This document shows positions 26,624-34,991 of a stretch of DNA of 64,000 nt, piece after piece (position 1 is the first letter of the stretch; every line of letters begins with the position of its first letter). The position numbers were made by a program, and so were the translations under genes. This DNA comes from Paracoccus aerius (lineage in GTDB: Bacteria; Pseudomonadota; Alphaproteobacteria; Rhodobacterales; Rhodobacteraceae). The notes under the pieces were generated by a model. It had not been told where the DNA came from and made no database searches. It saw only the letters and a list, made by a program, of their open reading frames with translations. The DNA lies in the NCBI RefSeq assembly GCF_014656455.1, contig NZ_BNCL01000014.1, positions 36,274 to 100,273 of the forward strand. The letters run 5' to 3'.

Positions 26624-27817
26624 ATGACCGAAGCCTATATCTGCGACTATATCCGCACACCCATCGGCCGCTTTGGCGGCGCGCTGTCCTCAGTGCGCGC
26701 CGACGATCTGGGCGCGATCCCGCTCAGGGCGCTGATGGCGCGTAATGGCAGCGTGGACTGGGCGGCCGTCGACGAGGTAATCTTCGGATGCGCCAACCAG
26801 GCGGGCGAGGACAACCGCAACGTTGCGCGCATGTCGTCACTGCTGGCGGGCCTGCCGGTCGAGGTACCGGGCACCACGATCAATCGGCTTTGTGGCTCGG
26901 GCATGGACGCGGTCCTCACCGCCGCCCGCGCCATCAAGGCGGGCGAGGCTGAGCTGATGATCGCAGGCGGTGTCGAGAGCATGTCGCGCGCGCCCTTCGT
27001 GATGCCCAAGGCGGAAAGCGCCTTCTCGCGCAACAACGCGGTCTATGACACCACCATCGGCTGGCGCTTCGTCAACCCGGCCATGGAGGCGCAGTACGGC
27101 GTCGACAGCATGCCGCAGACCGGGCAGAACGTGGCTGATGATTTCGGCATCAGCCGCGAGGCGCAGGACGCCATGGCATTGGCCAGTCAGACCAAGGCTG
27201 CTGCCGCGCGGGACCGTCTGGCCATCGAGATCACCCCGGTCAGCGTACCGCAGCGCAAGGGGGATCCTGTAATCGTGGCACAGGACGAACATCCTCGTGC
27301 GACGACTGCTGACGCGCTCGCTAAATTGAAGCCCTTGTTTCCCAATGGGTCGGTCACAGCCGGCAATGCCTCGGGCGTGAACGACGGGGCGGCGGCGCTG
27401 ATCATCGCCTCGGAAGCCGCAGCGAAGCGTTACGGGCTGACCCCGATTGCCCGTGTTTTGGGCGGGGCCACAGCCGGTGTTCCGCCGCGCATCATGGGCT
27501 TCGGTCCGGCACCTGCCTCCAAGAAACTTCTGGCACAGCTTGGGCTGGCGCAGACCGACTTCGACGTGATCGAACTGAACGAGGCTTTCGCCAGCCAAGG
27601 CCTTGCCACACTGCGCGACCTGGGGATCGCTGATGACGACCCGCGCGTGAACCCGAACGGCGGGGCCATCGCGCTTGGCCATCCGCTCGGCATGTCAGGC
27701 GCACGGATAACCGGAACGGCGGCGCTGGAACTGCTCCGCAGCGGCGGCAAGCGATCGCTCTCGACCATGTGCATCGGCGTGGGACAGGGCATCGCCGTAG
27801 CGCTGGAACGGGTTTGA
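26624..27817 (+). CDS. pcaF: Acetyl-CoA acyltransferase, 3-oxoadipyl-CoA thiolase type
   Basis: 397 residues. The thiolase nucleophile is the Cys of NRLCGSGMDA near residue 89; the other catalytic residues are His in ALGHPLGMSGAR and Cys in MCIGVGQG near the end. The N-terminal RTPIGRFGGALSSVRADDL and GCANQAGEDNRNVARM, and DTTIGWRF further on, follow the beta-ketoadipyl-CoA thiolases PcaF/PaaJ closely, more so than fatty-acid thiolases. The reaction would be 3-oxoadipyl-CoA plus CoA to succinyl-CoA plus acetyl-CoA. No pca or paa ring-cleavage genes are nearby, so here the C6 dicarboxylyl-CoA probably comes from another source, perhaps the omega-amino acid route of this island. Confidence 0.9.
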   Translation: MTEAYICDYIRTPIGRFGGALSSVRADDLGAIPLRALMARNGSVDWAAVDEVIFGCANQAGEDNRNVARMSSLLAGLPVEVPGTTINRLCGSGMDAVLTAARAIKAGEAELMIAGGVESMSRAPFVMPKAESAFSRNNAVYDTTIGWRFVNPAMEAQYGVDSMPQTGQNVADDFGISREAQDAMALASQTKAAAARDRLAIEITPVSVPQRKGDPVIVAQDEHPRATTADALAKLKPLFPNGSVTAGNASGVNDGAAALIIASEAAAKRYGLTPIARVLGGATAGVPPRIMGFGPAPASKKLLAQLGLAQTDFDVIELNEAFASQGLATLRDLGIADDDPRVNPNGGAIALGHPLGMSGARITGTAALELLRSGGKRSLSTMCIGVGQGIAVALERV

Positions 27818-27844
27818 TTGCTTGAAATAGACGAAAGAAAATAT

Positions 27845-27870
27845 GGCCGCCTCTACCGGAGGCGGTCCTT
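27845..27870 (+). terminator. Stem-loop after the thiolase gene, possible terminator
   Basis: GGCCGCCTC-TACCG-GAGGCGGTC forms a 9-bp stem (one G-U pair) 28 bases after the thiolase stop. The downstream sequence CCTTGGCACATTTT is only weakly T-rich, so termination strength is uncertain. The rest of 27871-28080 holds no gene I can name. Confidence 0.45.
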
Positions 27871-28034
27871 GGCACATTTTGAGCGCCTGAAGGTAGAGGG
27901 TTACTCCACCGAACTCTCCCCGCTTATAGCCCACCAGTTTGAGACGTTTGCAATTTGTGCTAAGGGATGCATGTGTCCTTCAGCAGGGTGCTGACTGCGG
28001 TTGAAGCCGCCCGTCGGGCGATCTCCTCTTGGAG

Positions 28035-28051
28035 TTCCATAACACCCGTTA
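28035..28051. repeat. Dispersed motif TTCCATAACACCCGTTA, copy 2
   Basis: See copies at 4705-4721 and 42131-42147. This copy lies about 30 bases left of the IS30-type terminal repeat. The match to copy 3 continues into AGGSGCSGGAG-like sequence to its right, so the shared unit may be about 25 bases. Confidence 0.4.
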
Positions 28052-28110
28052 GGCGCCGGAGCCCATGTAGGTGGGCACATTCCATTCTGGAATGCATCAC
28101 TCGATAGTTT

Positions 28111-28126
28111 CCTGAAGCTATTCAGG
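28111..28126 (+). promoter_or_regulatory. Hairpin covering the transposase ribosome binding site
   Basis: CCTGAA-GCTA-TTCAGG, a perfect 6-bp stem whose right arm supplies the first bases of the AGGAGG at 28124-28129 before the ATG at 28135. In a read-through transcript it would hide the ribosome binding site, a known way for IS elements to limit transposase made from outside promoters. The function here is inferred. Confidence 0.5.
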
Positions 28127-28134
28127 AGGATGTG

Positions 28135-29185
28135 ATGAGGCGCCCTTTCACCAACCTGACGCTGGACGAACGCCGCGTGATTGCGCGTTTGTTGCAGGCC
28201 AAGGTGCCGAAGACGAAGATTGCGCAGATGCTCGGCCGCAGTCGCTCGACCATCACCCGCGAGGTCAAAAGGAACTGGTGGCATGACAAGGATGTCCCGC
28301 AGGCTGATGGCTACTGGCATGTGACGGCTCAGTCCCAGGCCGACCGCAGGCGTTCCCGCCGGCGCAAGCTCGAGCGTCTTCCGGACTTACGCGCCGAAGT
28401 GATCCACTGCCTTCAGGAAGGCTGGTCTCCCGAACAGATTGCAGGTCGGCTCAGGATCGAACCCGGTGCCCCGCACCGGCTCTGCCATGAGACAATCTAC
28501 CAGTATGTCTATTCTGCCGAAGGCCAGTCAGCGCAATTGGCGCGCCTCCTGCCTGAGCGGCGCCGAAAGCGGAAGCCGCGCTATGCCCGCACGCCCCGCA
28601 ACCGGGTTTTTCCTGCGGAAACAAGCATCCATAACCGGCCGTCCGAGATCAACGATCGCAGCCAGTTTGGGAATTGGGAATGAGCGGCGACCGTGGCCCC
28701 AGTGGGGCCGCGTAAGCGCCGCGAATGACTTGATGATCTTTGAGCGAACTCAAGGCGATGCCAATGTGGCGACGCTGGTCGAACGCAAGACCCGCTACAC
28801 CGTTCTGCTGCGCAACAATGACCGGAAGTCTCGGCCCCTCATGAACCGTCTGATTCATGAGATGTCACCCCTGCCCGCCGAGGCGCGGCGCTCGATCACC
28901 TTTGACCGCGGCCTGGAGTTCGTGGCCTGGCGCGAGCTGGAGAGTGGCATGGGCACGAAGGCGTGGTTCTGCGATCCGCAGGCGCCTTGGCAAAAAGGCT
29001 CGGTCGAGAACATGAACAGGCGGCTCCGTCGCTACCTGCCCCGAGACACCGCTGTGTTGCAGCTGACGCCTCGTTCGATGAGAATGATGTGTCAGCGCCT
29101 GAACGCCACTCCCCGGAAGTGCCTGGGCTACCGGACACCCATCGAAGCGTTTCGAGATGAACTGATAAGACTGGAGGCACCATGA
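28135..29185 (+). pseudogene. IS30-family transposase, frame-disrupted
   Basis: The 5' part (to 28683) encodes an N-terminal helix-turn-helix region (NLTLDERRVIARLLQAKVPK, MLGRSRSTITREVKR) and ends QFGNWE followed by TGA. The DDE catalytic domain continues in another frame from about 28727 (DLMIFERTQGDANVATLVER, then ITFDRGLEF and WQKGSVENMNRRLRRYLP) to 29185. In intact relatives NWE is followed directly by GDL and the first catalytic Asp. Here 46 bases replace an expected 3, a net gain of 43 that shifts the frame and adds stops. Either the gene is dead or a very unusual recoding would be needed. Confidence 0.85.
28678..28728. repeat. Small palindromic insertion inside the IS30 transposase gene
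   Basis: A 39-base segment (28684-28722) bounded by GCGGCG and CGCCGC and containing the inner perfect hairpin GGCCCC-AGT-GGGGCC (28695-28709). It is flanked on both sides by the 6-mer GAATGA (28678-28683 and 28723-28728). It is the cause of the frame break. Removing one flank plus the core does not restore the expected codons exactly, so the original event is not fully reconstructed. Confidence 0.6.
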
Positions 29186-29243
29186 CAAACCCTGCCCCGC
29201 AGGACTGGTGCATTCAGAATGGAGCCTGCAGCGCAGAGTAGAA

Positions 29244-30884
29244 TTGTCGCGAACTGGCAAAGTTGATTTGTCGCCCTTGCCCTGCTGCCGGAGCCTTGCG
29301 CGCAGGATGTGACACAAGGGCATCGGCATGGGACTTCTCCTGATGAGCGAACGTGAGCTTCAGCGGATCGAGGTTTTGGCGCAGGTTTTGGACGGCAGCT
29401 TGCGCTCAGCGACAGCTGCCAGTCTGCTTGGCCTCAGTCAGCGGCAGGTGCAACGCTTGCTCGGCAAGGTGCGGGACGAAGGCGCCATGGCGGTACGCCA
29501 CAAGCTGCGCGGCCGACCCTCGAACAACCGCATCGGCGCTCTCAAGCGCGACTACATCCTGTCCCTGATCCGCAGCGACTATCCCGACTTCGGGCCGACG
29601 CTGGCGGCCGAGAAGCTGGCCGAGCGGCATGGCATCCGCATCTCGTCGGAGAGCCTGCGGCAATGGATGATGGCGGGCGGGCTTTGGCACAGCCGTGCGC
29701 AGCGGCGCCGTGTTCACCAGCCCCGGCTGCGCCGGCAAGCTCTTGGCGAGTTGATCCAGATCAAGGGCTCGGATCATCGCTGGTTTGAGGATCGCGGCCC
29801 GGCCTGCACGCTGCTGGTGTTCATCGATGATGCCACCGGCAAGCTGATGCAGATGCGCTTTGTCCCGTCGGAGACCACCGAAGCTTACTTCGCGGCTTTG
29901 GAGGGCTACCTGGCGGAGCACGGCCGCCCGGTTGCCTTCTACTCCGACAAGCACAGCATCTTTCGCATCAACCGTCCCGAGGTCCGCAACGGGCATGCCA
30001 TGACGCAGTTCGGCCGCGCTCTGGCGGAACTGAACATCGAGATCCTGTGTGCCAATTCCTCGCAGGCCAAGGGCCGCGTCGAACGAGCCAACCGCACCCT
30101 GCAGGATCGTCTGGTCAAGGAACTGCGCCTTGCGGGCATCTCTGACATGGAAGCCGCCAACGCCTTCCTTCCCGGCTTCATGGCACGCCACAATGAGCGT
30201 TTTGCCTATACTCCTGCCCACTCGGATGACCAGCACCGGCCGCTGAATGTGCCGGCATCGCGGCTCCGCGAGATCCTCTGCATCCGCGATCAGCGCCGGC
30301 TCAGCGGCAACCTGGTGATCCATTACGAGCGCAGGAAGTTCATTCTGAATGACAGCGAGCACGCCCGCAGCGCCATCGGCCAGTATGTCGAGACCTACGC
30401 CTATCCAGACCGGCCGCTCGAGATCCGCTGGAAGGGCTTTTTGCTGCCCTACCGGGTGTTTGACCCTAGCCAGCAGCGGGTGACCCACGCCAGCATCACC
30501 GAGAACAAGCGATTGGCTGAGGTGCTGTCCTACATCATGATCCAGCAACAGACCAACCCGCCGCAGGTCGGACCCGTGGGCAAGCAGCGAGATTACTACA
30601 CCCCGACCGGCAAGCGCGGTCGTGGTCGAAAGAGCTGGCTCGACAAACGCGCCGAACGACGCGCGGCAGAAGCTCAGGCTGCGCAGGTCTTGCAACGACC
30701 TGTACAATGACGACGGGCCCACATGCCCTCAGCCACGATAGCCGAAGCCTGCAAACGGCGCGCTGTCGCCGGCCCCGTCCCTACGGCCCTTGTGCTGGAG
30801 AGCGGGCCGGGGCCGGATTATCGCTCTAAGCCCCAGGCGACATTTCTAAATGGCTCACAAGGCGATATTTTTACTTGGTGACAA
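29244..30884 (+). mobile_element. ISNCY-like insertion sequence
   Basis: About 1.64 kb around one intact transposase gene. The left side carries TTGTCGC at 29244-29250 and again at 29268-29274; the right side carries the inverse GTGACAA at 30878-30884 and GGCGACATT near 30837, so the termini look like imperfect inverted repeats with subterminal copies. The exact ends and any target duplication remain uncertain. It lies directly beside the IS30-type element. Confidence 0.65.
29328..30710 (+). CDS. ISNCY-family transposase
   Basis: 460 residues, apparently intact. The N-terminus is a helix-turn-helix (SATAASLLGLSQRQVQRLL). The central integrase-like core has an Asp in GSDHRWFEDRGP, an Asp in LLVFIDDATGKLMQMRF and the later ANSSQAKGRVERANRTLQD with the probable catalytic Glu. 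The C-terminal tail is basic (KRGRGRKSWLDKRAERR). This pattern is that of transposases usually filed as ISNCY. AAGGG precedes the ATG at 29328; a second ATG at 29343 is possible. It is flanked by the noncoding ends of its element. Confidence 0.85.
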   Translation: MGLLLMSERELQRIEVLAQVLDGSLRSATAASLLGLSQRQVQRLLGKVRDEGAMAVRHKLRGRPSNNRIGALKRDYILSLIRSDYPDFGPTLAAEKLAERHGIRISSESLRQWMMAGGLWHSRAQRRRVHQPRLRRQALGELIQIKGSDHRWFEDRGPACTLLVFIDDATGKLMQMRFVPSETTEAYFAALEGYLAEHGRPVAFYSDKHSIFRINRPEVRNGHAMTQFGRALAELNIEILCANSSQAKGRVERANRTLQDRLVKELRLAGISDMEAANAFLPGFMARHNERFAYTPAHSDDQHRPLNVPASRLREILCIRDQRRLSGNLVIHYERRKFILNDSEHARSAIGQYVETYAYPDRPLEIRWKGFLLPYRVFDPSQQRVTHASITENKRLAEVLSYIMIQQQTNPPQVGPVGKQRDYYTPTGKRGRGRKSWLDKRAERRAAEAQAAQVLQRPVQ

Positions 30885-31164
30885 CAGCCCATGGAAGATT
30901 GGCAGAGGGCGGGGCAGGGCGTGACAGGGGGATGTTTTAGTTCTTAGCAAACCCCCTCTACATTCGTAAGGGTACGTTCGTTTTGAGACCGAAATGGCTT
31001 TCACTCAAAGGACGCGTGGAATCCACATGCTGCGCAATAGCAGAAGCAGAAGCAGAAGCAGAAGCAGGGTTCTGACAAATCCACCTCAGGCAAGTGTGAG
31101 TTTTTTACGCGCGCCGATCTAAAGCGACAGTTGTAGGGTGCTGGCTCCAAACTGAAGAGCCATC
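30885..31164. other. Intergenic region after the ISNCY-like element
   Basis: 280 bases between the IS end and the 2-hydroxyacid oxidase gene. It contains the short tandem repeat at 31039-31068 described separately and presumably the promoter of the next gene. I see no gene or clear promoter. Confidence 0.4.
31039..31068 (+). repeat. Short tandem repeat, five AGCAGA units
   Basis: Four exact AGCAGA units and a fifth ending AGCAGG, about 100 bases before the 2-hydroxyacid oxidase start. Hexamer tracts of this kind can change length by slippage. It is too short and unspaced to be a CRISPR array. Confidence 0.8.
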
Positions 31165-32310
31165 ATGAAATCCATCATTACCGTCGACGACTTGCGGCAC
31201 CGAGCCAAGAAGCATTTGCCGAGAATTTTGTTCGACTGGATCGAGGGGGGCGCCGGTGACGAAGCTGCTTTGAGGGACAACGAGGATGCTATTTCGCGCG
31301 TGCGTTTCCTGCCGCGCTACATGATCGATGTTACACAGCGCAGCCAGAGCAAGACTCTGTTTGGCCGAACCTATGACAGTCCTTTCGGGATTGCCCCCAC
31401 GGGTTACGCGGGCGTGTTTCGACCCCGAGCCGATACAATCCTTGCGGGAGCAGCCAAGCGGGCCAATCTTCCCTTCATCCTGTCCGGAACAAGTGTCGAC
31501 TCAATCGAGACGGTCATGGAGGCGGCTCCAGAACATGCCTGGTACCAACTCTATGGCGCGGCCGACCCGCAGATTACGACAGACATGATCCGTCGCGCCG
31601 ATCGCGCCGGATGTGCAGCGCTGGTCATTACCATCGATATCCCAGTGGCAGCGCGGCGTGAGCGGGACCTTCGGAACGGCTTTGCAATTCCGTTGGCACT
31701 GACGCCAAGGCTTCTGCTCGATGGCATGATGCATCCCGCATGGGCAGTACGCTACCTTGCCAATGGTGGGATGCCCGTCATGGAGAACTGGAGGCCATAC
31801 GCTCCTTCAGGCGCGAATGCCATGCAGGTTGCACAGTTTGCCAATACGCATTCCTATTGCGTCCAGACGTGGGACCATCTGAAGCTGTTTCGTGACCTGT
31901 GGCCGCGCAAGCTGGTGGTAAAGGGCGTATCCCATCCTGAAGATGCGGCCATTGCCGTAGAATTGGGTGCGGACGGCATCATCGCTTCGAACCATGGCGG
32001 TAGGCAAAGTGACCGACTTGCTGCAATTCCAGACCTGATCCCGCTTTTGCGTGATGCGGTGGGTGCAAAGTTTCCGCTGATGATCGATGGCGGCATTCGC
32101 CGTGGCACGGATGTACTGGCAGCCCTGTGTCTTGGCGCGGATTTCGTCTTCGCGGGACGAGCCCCTCTCTACGGTGCAGTGGCCGGCGGCGAAAAAGGAG
32201 CAGACCGAGCACTGGAGATCCTTCGGGACGAGCTCGACGCGATCATGGGCCAGATCGGCTGCCTTTCACTAGAGAGCACCGATTTGCAGCGCTTTGTCCT
32301 TGCCCGGTAG
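31165..32310 (+). CDS. FMN-dependent alpha-hydroxy-acid oxidase/dehydrogenase
   Basis: 381 residues of the LldD/glycolate-oxidase family. The order of motifs is normal: FDWIEGGAGDEAALRDNE at the N-terminus, FGIAPTGYAGVFRP (FMN), WYQLYGAADPQ, LVITIDIPV, the catalytic His and neighbouring Arg in IIASNHGGRQSD, and MIDGGIRRGTDVLAAL with FAGRAPLYG at the end. These enzymes oxidise L-2-hydroxy acids such as lactate or mandelate to 2-oxo acids. The conserved SNHGGRQLD has Ser in place of Leu here. It converges with the LysR gene three bases away. The substrate is unknown. Confidence 0.9.
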   Translation: MKSIITVDDLRHRAKKHLPRILFDWIEGGAGDEAALRDNEDAISRVRFLPRYMIDVTQRSQSKTLFGRTYDSPFGIAPTGYAGVFRPRADTILAGAAKRANLPFILSGTSVDSIETVMEAAPEHAWYQLYGAADPQITTDMIRRADRAGCAALVITIDIPVAARRERDLRNGFAIPLALTPRLLLDGMMHPAWAVRYLANGGMPVMENWRPYAPSGANAMQVAQFANTHSYCVQTWDHLKLFRDLWPRKLVVKGVSHPEDAAIAVELGADGIIASNHGGRQSDRLAAIPDLIPLLRDAVGAKFPLMIDGGIRRGTDVLAALCLGADFVFAGRAPLYGAVAGGEKGADRALEILRDELDAIMGQIGCLSLESTDLQRFVLAR

Positions 32311-32313
32311 GCG

Positions 32314-33279
32314 TCATGTGATGTGGCGACTTGCTTTCAGATGACGTGTCGTATCGCTGTCCAAGGCTGCGTCTTCTGCCTGACGCATCGCGATGAACCA
32401 ATCTCGGACCGCCTTCGCTCTCGGAGAAAGATCGCGCTCGCTCCGATGCACGACCCAGAAGTGCTCCCCTGAATCCACCGCCACATCCAGGGCGCGCACA
32501 AGCGACCCGGATTTTATCAACTCATCGGTCGAATGCTGCCAGCCGAGCGCAATACCTGCTCCAGTCAGAGCCGCCTGCATGACCAGGATATAGTTGTTGT
32601 AGGTCACGCCCGTCTGCCCTGAGCCAGGCTCGACGCCGAAAAAGCCCAAGAAATCATTCCAGACGATGCCTTCGTGATAGTTCGCGTCGAGGTGAAGAAG
32701 CGGATGGCCCAGCAAATCCTGGGCCAAGCGAATGGGACCATGCTTCTCGAGATAGGAGGGACTGCAGACAGGGGTGATGATCTCTCGGGCAAACTTGCGC
32801 GTTTCGTGACCGGACCAGTCCACGCGCCCATTAGTGATGGCAAACGACGCCCCATCAGCGGGCAACTGGAGATTGCGATCGGAATTATAGAGCTGCATCT
32901 CGATCCGGGTCGTCTCGTCCGGATACTGGTTCAAGCGCGGCAGGAACCAGTAACTTCCGGCGGCGATCGGCGCATAGACCTTGATGACAGTCGAGGTCAA
33001 AGAGGCGCGCAACTCCTCGACCGTGTCCTCGACATGGTTCAAGCCAGAGGTGATGCTGTCGCGGAGCTTCAAGCCCTCGGAATTCAGGATCAACTGACGG
33101 TGCCGGCGATGAAACAGCGGCAGGCCCAGACCTTGCTCCAACTGCCTGATGGCGTGGCTCACGGCGGCAGGCGTGACGTTGAGTTCCTCGGCCGCCTTGG
33201 TGAAGCTCTCAAGACGCGCTGCCGCGTCAAAGACGTAAAGCAGGTTACCCGAGGGGATGTAGCGGCGCAGCTTACGCAT
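32314..33279 (-). CDS. LysR-family transcriptional regulator, GcvA-like
   Basis: 321 residues. The winged helix-turn-helix occupies about residues 10-70 (FDAAARLESFTKAAEELNVT, AVSHAIRQLEQGLGLPLFHR); the rest is a periplasmic-binding-protein-like effector domain. It is transcribed away from the amino-acid importer operon starting at 33385, with a 105-base intergenic region, the usual arrangement for LysR control of a divergent operon. It converges with the hydroxyacid oxidase gene. Confidence 0.92.
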   Translation of the reverse strand: MRKLRRYIPSGNLLYVFDAAARLESFTKAAEELNVTPAAVSHAIRQLEQGLGLPLFHRRHRQLILNSEGLKLRDSITSGLNHVEDTVEELRASLTSTVIKVYAPIAAGSYWFLPRLNQYPDETTRIEMQLYNSDRNLQLPADGASFAITNGRVDWSGHETRKFAREIITPVCSPSYLEKHGPIRLAQDLLGHPLLHLDANYHEGIVWNDFLGFFGVEPGSGQTGVTYNNYILVMQAALTGAGIALGWQHSTDELIKSGSLVRALDVAVDSGEHFWVVHRSERDLSPRAKAVRDWFIAMRQAEDAALDSDTTRHLKASRHIT

Positions 33280-33384
33280 GAGCCAGTTTTGTCGTAATAC
33301 AAGATTTTTTAGCGTTCATAGGCGCAAAAGCTACAGATAGTCTGCCCTCAAGGGAAACCTAAATTATAACAGGAATGACAGGGA

Positions 33385-34176
33385 ATGAGCTTGAGCTCCG
33401 ACGCGGTCGCGTCGCCTGAAGCGCTGCATGTCGAAGGCATCCGCAAGTCCTTCGGATCACACGAAGTCCTCAAGGGGATCGATCTTACAGCACTTCAAGG
33501 GGATGTCGTCGCGATCATTGGCGGCAGCGGATCAGGAAAATCCACCTTCTTGCGCTGTCTCAACTTTCTGGAACATCCGTCAGCGGGCACTGTCCGTATC
33601 AATGGTGAAGATATTTCCTTGAAGCCGGATGGGCACGGCAATCTCGCCCCGAGTTCGGGCGCGCAAATCCGGCGTATCCGTAGTCGGCTGGCAATGGTGT
33701 TCCAAAGCTTCAACCTTTGGACCCATATGACATTGCTGGAGAATGTCATCGAGGCGCCGGTCCGTGTTCTGGGCTTAGAGCGCAAGGAGGCAGTCTTGCA
33801 GGCCGAGGATCTGCTGAACCGCGTCGGCCTCGGTCACAAGATCCACGAGTATCCTTCCTTCCTGTCAGGCGGGCAGCAGCAGCGCGCCGCCATAGCGCGG
33901 GCGTTGGCTGTGAATCCCTATGCAATGTTGTTCGACGAACCGACTTCTGCGCTCGATCCGGAACTTGTGGGCGAAGTGTTGAAGGTGATCACAGCGCTTG
34001 CAGAAGAGGGGCGCACCATGGTGCTGGTGACCCACGAGATGGCTTTCGCGCGCGAGGTCGCCAGCAAGGTCGTGTTCCTGCACAACGGCAGGATTGAGGA
34101 GCAAGGGGCGCCTGCCGAGCTTTTTGGCAACCCCCAATCTGAACGGCTGGCACGGTTCCTCGGCAATTTCCAATAA
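33385..34176 (+). CDS. Polar amino-acid ABC transporter ATPase
   Basis: 263 residues with Walker A GGSGSGKST near residue 50, signature LSGGQQQRAAIARAL and Walker B AMLFDEPTSALDPEL, of the HisP/OccP type that serves arginine, lysine, histidine or opine importers. It is the first gene of a seven-gene operon that runs to 40168. The start ATG 33385 follows ACAGGGA. It acts on the cytoplasmic face with the two permeases at 34992 and 35720. Confidence 0.94.
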   Translation: MSLSSDAVASPEALHVEGIRKSFGSHEVLKGIDLTALQGDVVAIIGGSGSGKSTFLRCLNFLEHPSAGTVRINGEDISLKPDGHGNLAPSSGAQIRRIRSRLAMVFQSFNLWTHMTLLENVIEAPVRVLGLERKEAVLQAEDLLNRVGLGHKIHEYPSFLSGGQQQRAAIARALAVNPYAMLFDEPTSALDPELVGEVLKVITALAEEGRTMVLVTHEMAFAREVASKVVFLHNGRIEEQGAPAELFGNPQSERLARFLGNFQ

Positions 34177-34199
34177 TAGCAACCATAAGGGAGTGAAGA

Positions 34200-34976
34200 A
34201 TGAAAACGATGATTGCTGCGCTGTCGCTGGCGGCAACGCTGTTTGGCGCAAATGCCCAGGCTGAAACGCTAAAGGTCGGCTTCTCGCCCGAAGCCTATCC
34301 GCCCTTCTGGGTACCCTCGCCCGGCGGCGAATGGACGGGATGGGAGCCTGAGTTCATCGATGCCTTGTGCGCGGAGGCAAAATACGACTGCGAACTGGTT
34401 CCAGTCGCCTGGGAGGGCATCATTCCAGCGCTGCTCGGCGGAAAGATCGATGTGATCCTGAACTCGCTGAGGATCAACGACGAACGGCGCAAGGTCATCG
34501 ACTTTTCGGACAAGTATTATGAGGTTGTGACTGAAGTCGTCGCTGCCAAGGAGGCTGATCTGGGTATCGAGCCTTCCGATATGGCCGGCAAGATCATCGG
34601 CGTCCAGGTTTCCACCGGATATCAGACTTATGCGCAGAAGAACTATGCTTCGGACGCTGCCGAGATCCGCGGCTATGCTTCGCAGGACGAGGCCTACCAG
34701 GACCTTGCGGCCGGCCGCATCGACGTGGTTCTGGATGGCAGCATCGCCATGAACGAGTTCCTCAAGACCTCGGCGGGCGCCTGCTGCGAGTCCAAGGGCG
34801 TGCTGCCTCGTGATGTCGAGACGCTGGGAGAGGGTTACGGCGCAGGACTTCGCAAAGATGAAACCGAAGTCAAGGAACGCCTGAACTCAGCGATTGCGGC
34901 TCTGCGCGAGAATGGCACTTACGACACGATCACGGCGAAATACTTCGACCATGACATCTATGGCGATGCGCAGTGA
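34200..34976 (+). CDS. Amino-acid ABC transporter substrate-binding protein
   Basis: 258 residues. An N-terminal Sec signal (MKTMIAALSLAATLFGANAQ) with cleavage probably after QA leads to a family-3 solute-binding domain: LKVGFSPEAYPPF, GWEPEFIDALCAE, and LLGGKIDVILNSLRINDERR. This class binds basic or polar amino acids in the periplasm. AAGGGAG precedes the ATG. Two Cys in SAGACCESKGV may form a disulfide. The ligand cannot be fixed from sequence. Confidence 0.94.
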   Translation: MKTMIAALSLAATLFGANAQAETLKVGFSPEAYPPFWVPSPGGEWTGWEPEFIDALCAEAKYDCELVPVAWEGIIPALLGGKIDVILNSLRINDERRKVIDFSDKYYEVVTEVVAAKEADLGIEPSDMAGKIIGVQVSTGYQTYAQKNYASDAAEIRGYASQDEAYQDLAAGRIDVVLDGSIAMNEFLKTSAGACCESKGVLPRDVETLGEGYGAGLRKDETEVKERLNSAIAALRENGTYDTITAKYFDHDIYGDAQ

Positions 34977-34991
34977 GGTAAGCTGTCCACG

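Larger units (their letters stand above)
28081..29223 (+). mobile_element. IS30-family insertion sequence, transposase broken
   Basis: About 1.14 kb. The terminal repeats are TCCATTCTGGAATGCA at the left and, read inward from the right end, TCCATTCTGAATGCA; they differ by one base insertion. Between them lies one IS30-type transposase frame, interrupted at 28681. Terminal positions are judged from the repeats and could be off by a few bases; I could not find a convincing target duplication. The ISNCY-like element begins only about 20 bases further right. Confidence 0.75.

Noticed and set aside
28672..28735. Programmed frameshift in the IS30 transposase
   Set aside because: The frames are separated by 46 bases that include stop codons and a palindrome rather than a slippery run, so an insertion is the simpler explanation.
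31039..31068. AGCAGA tandem units as a possible CRISPR or phage attachment site
   Set aside because: The units are six bases without spacers and there are no cas genes; it is an ordinary short tandem repeat.
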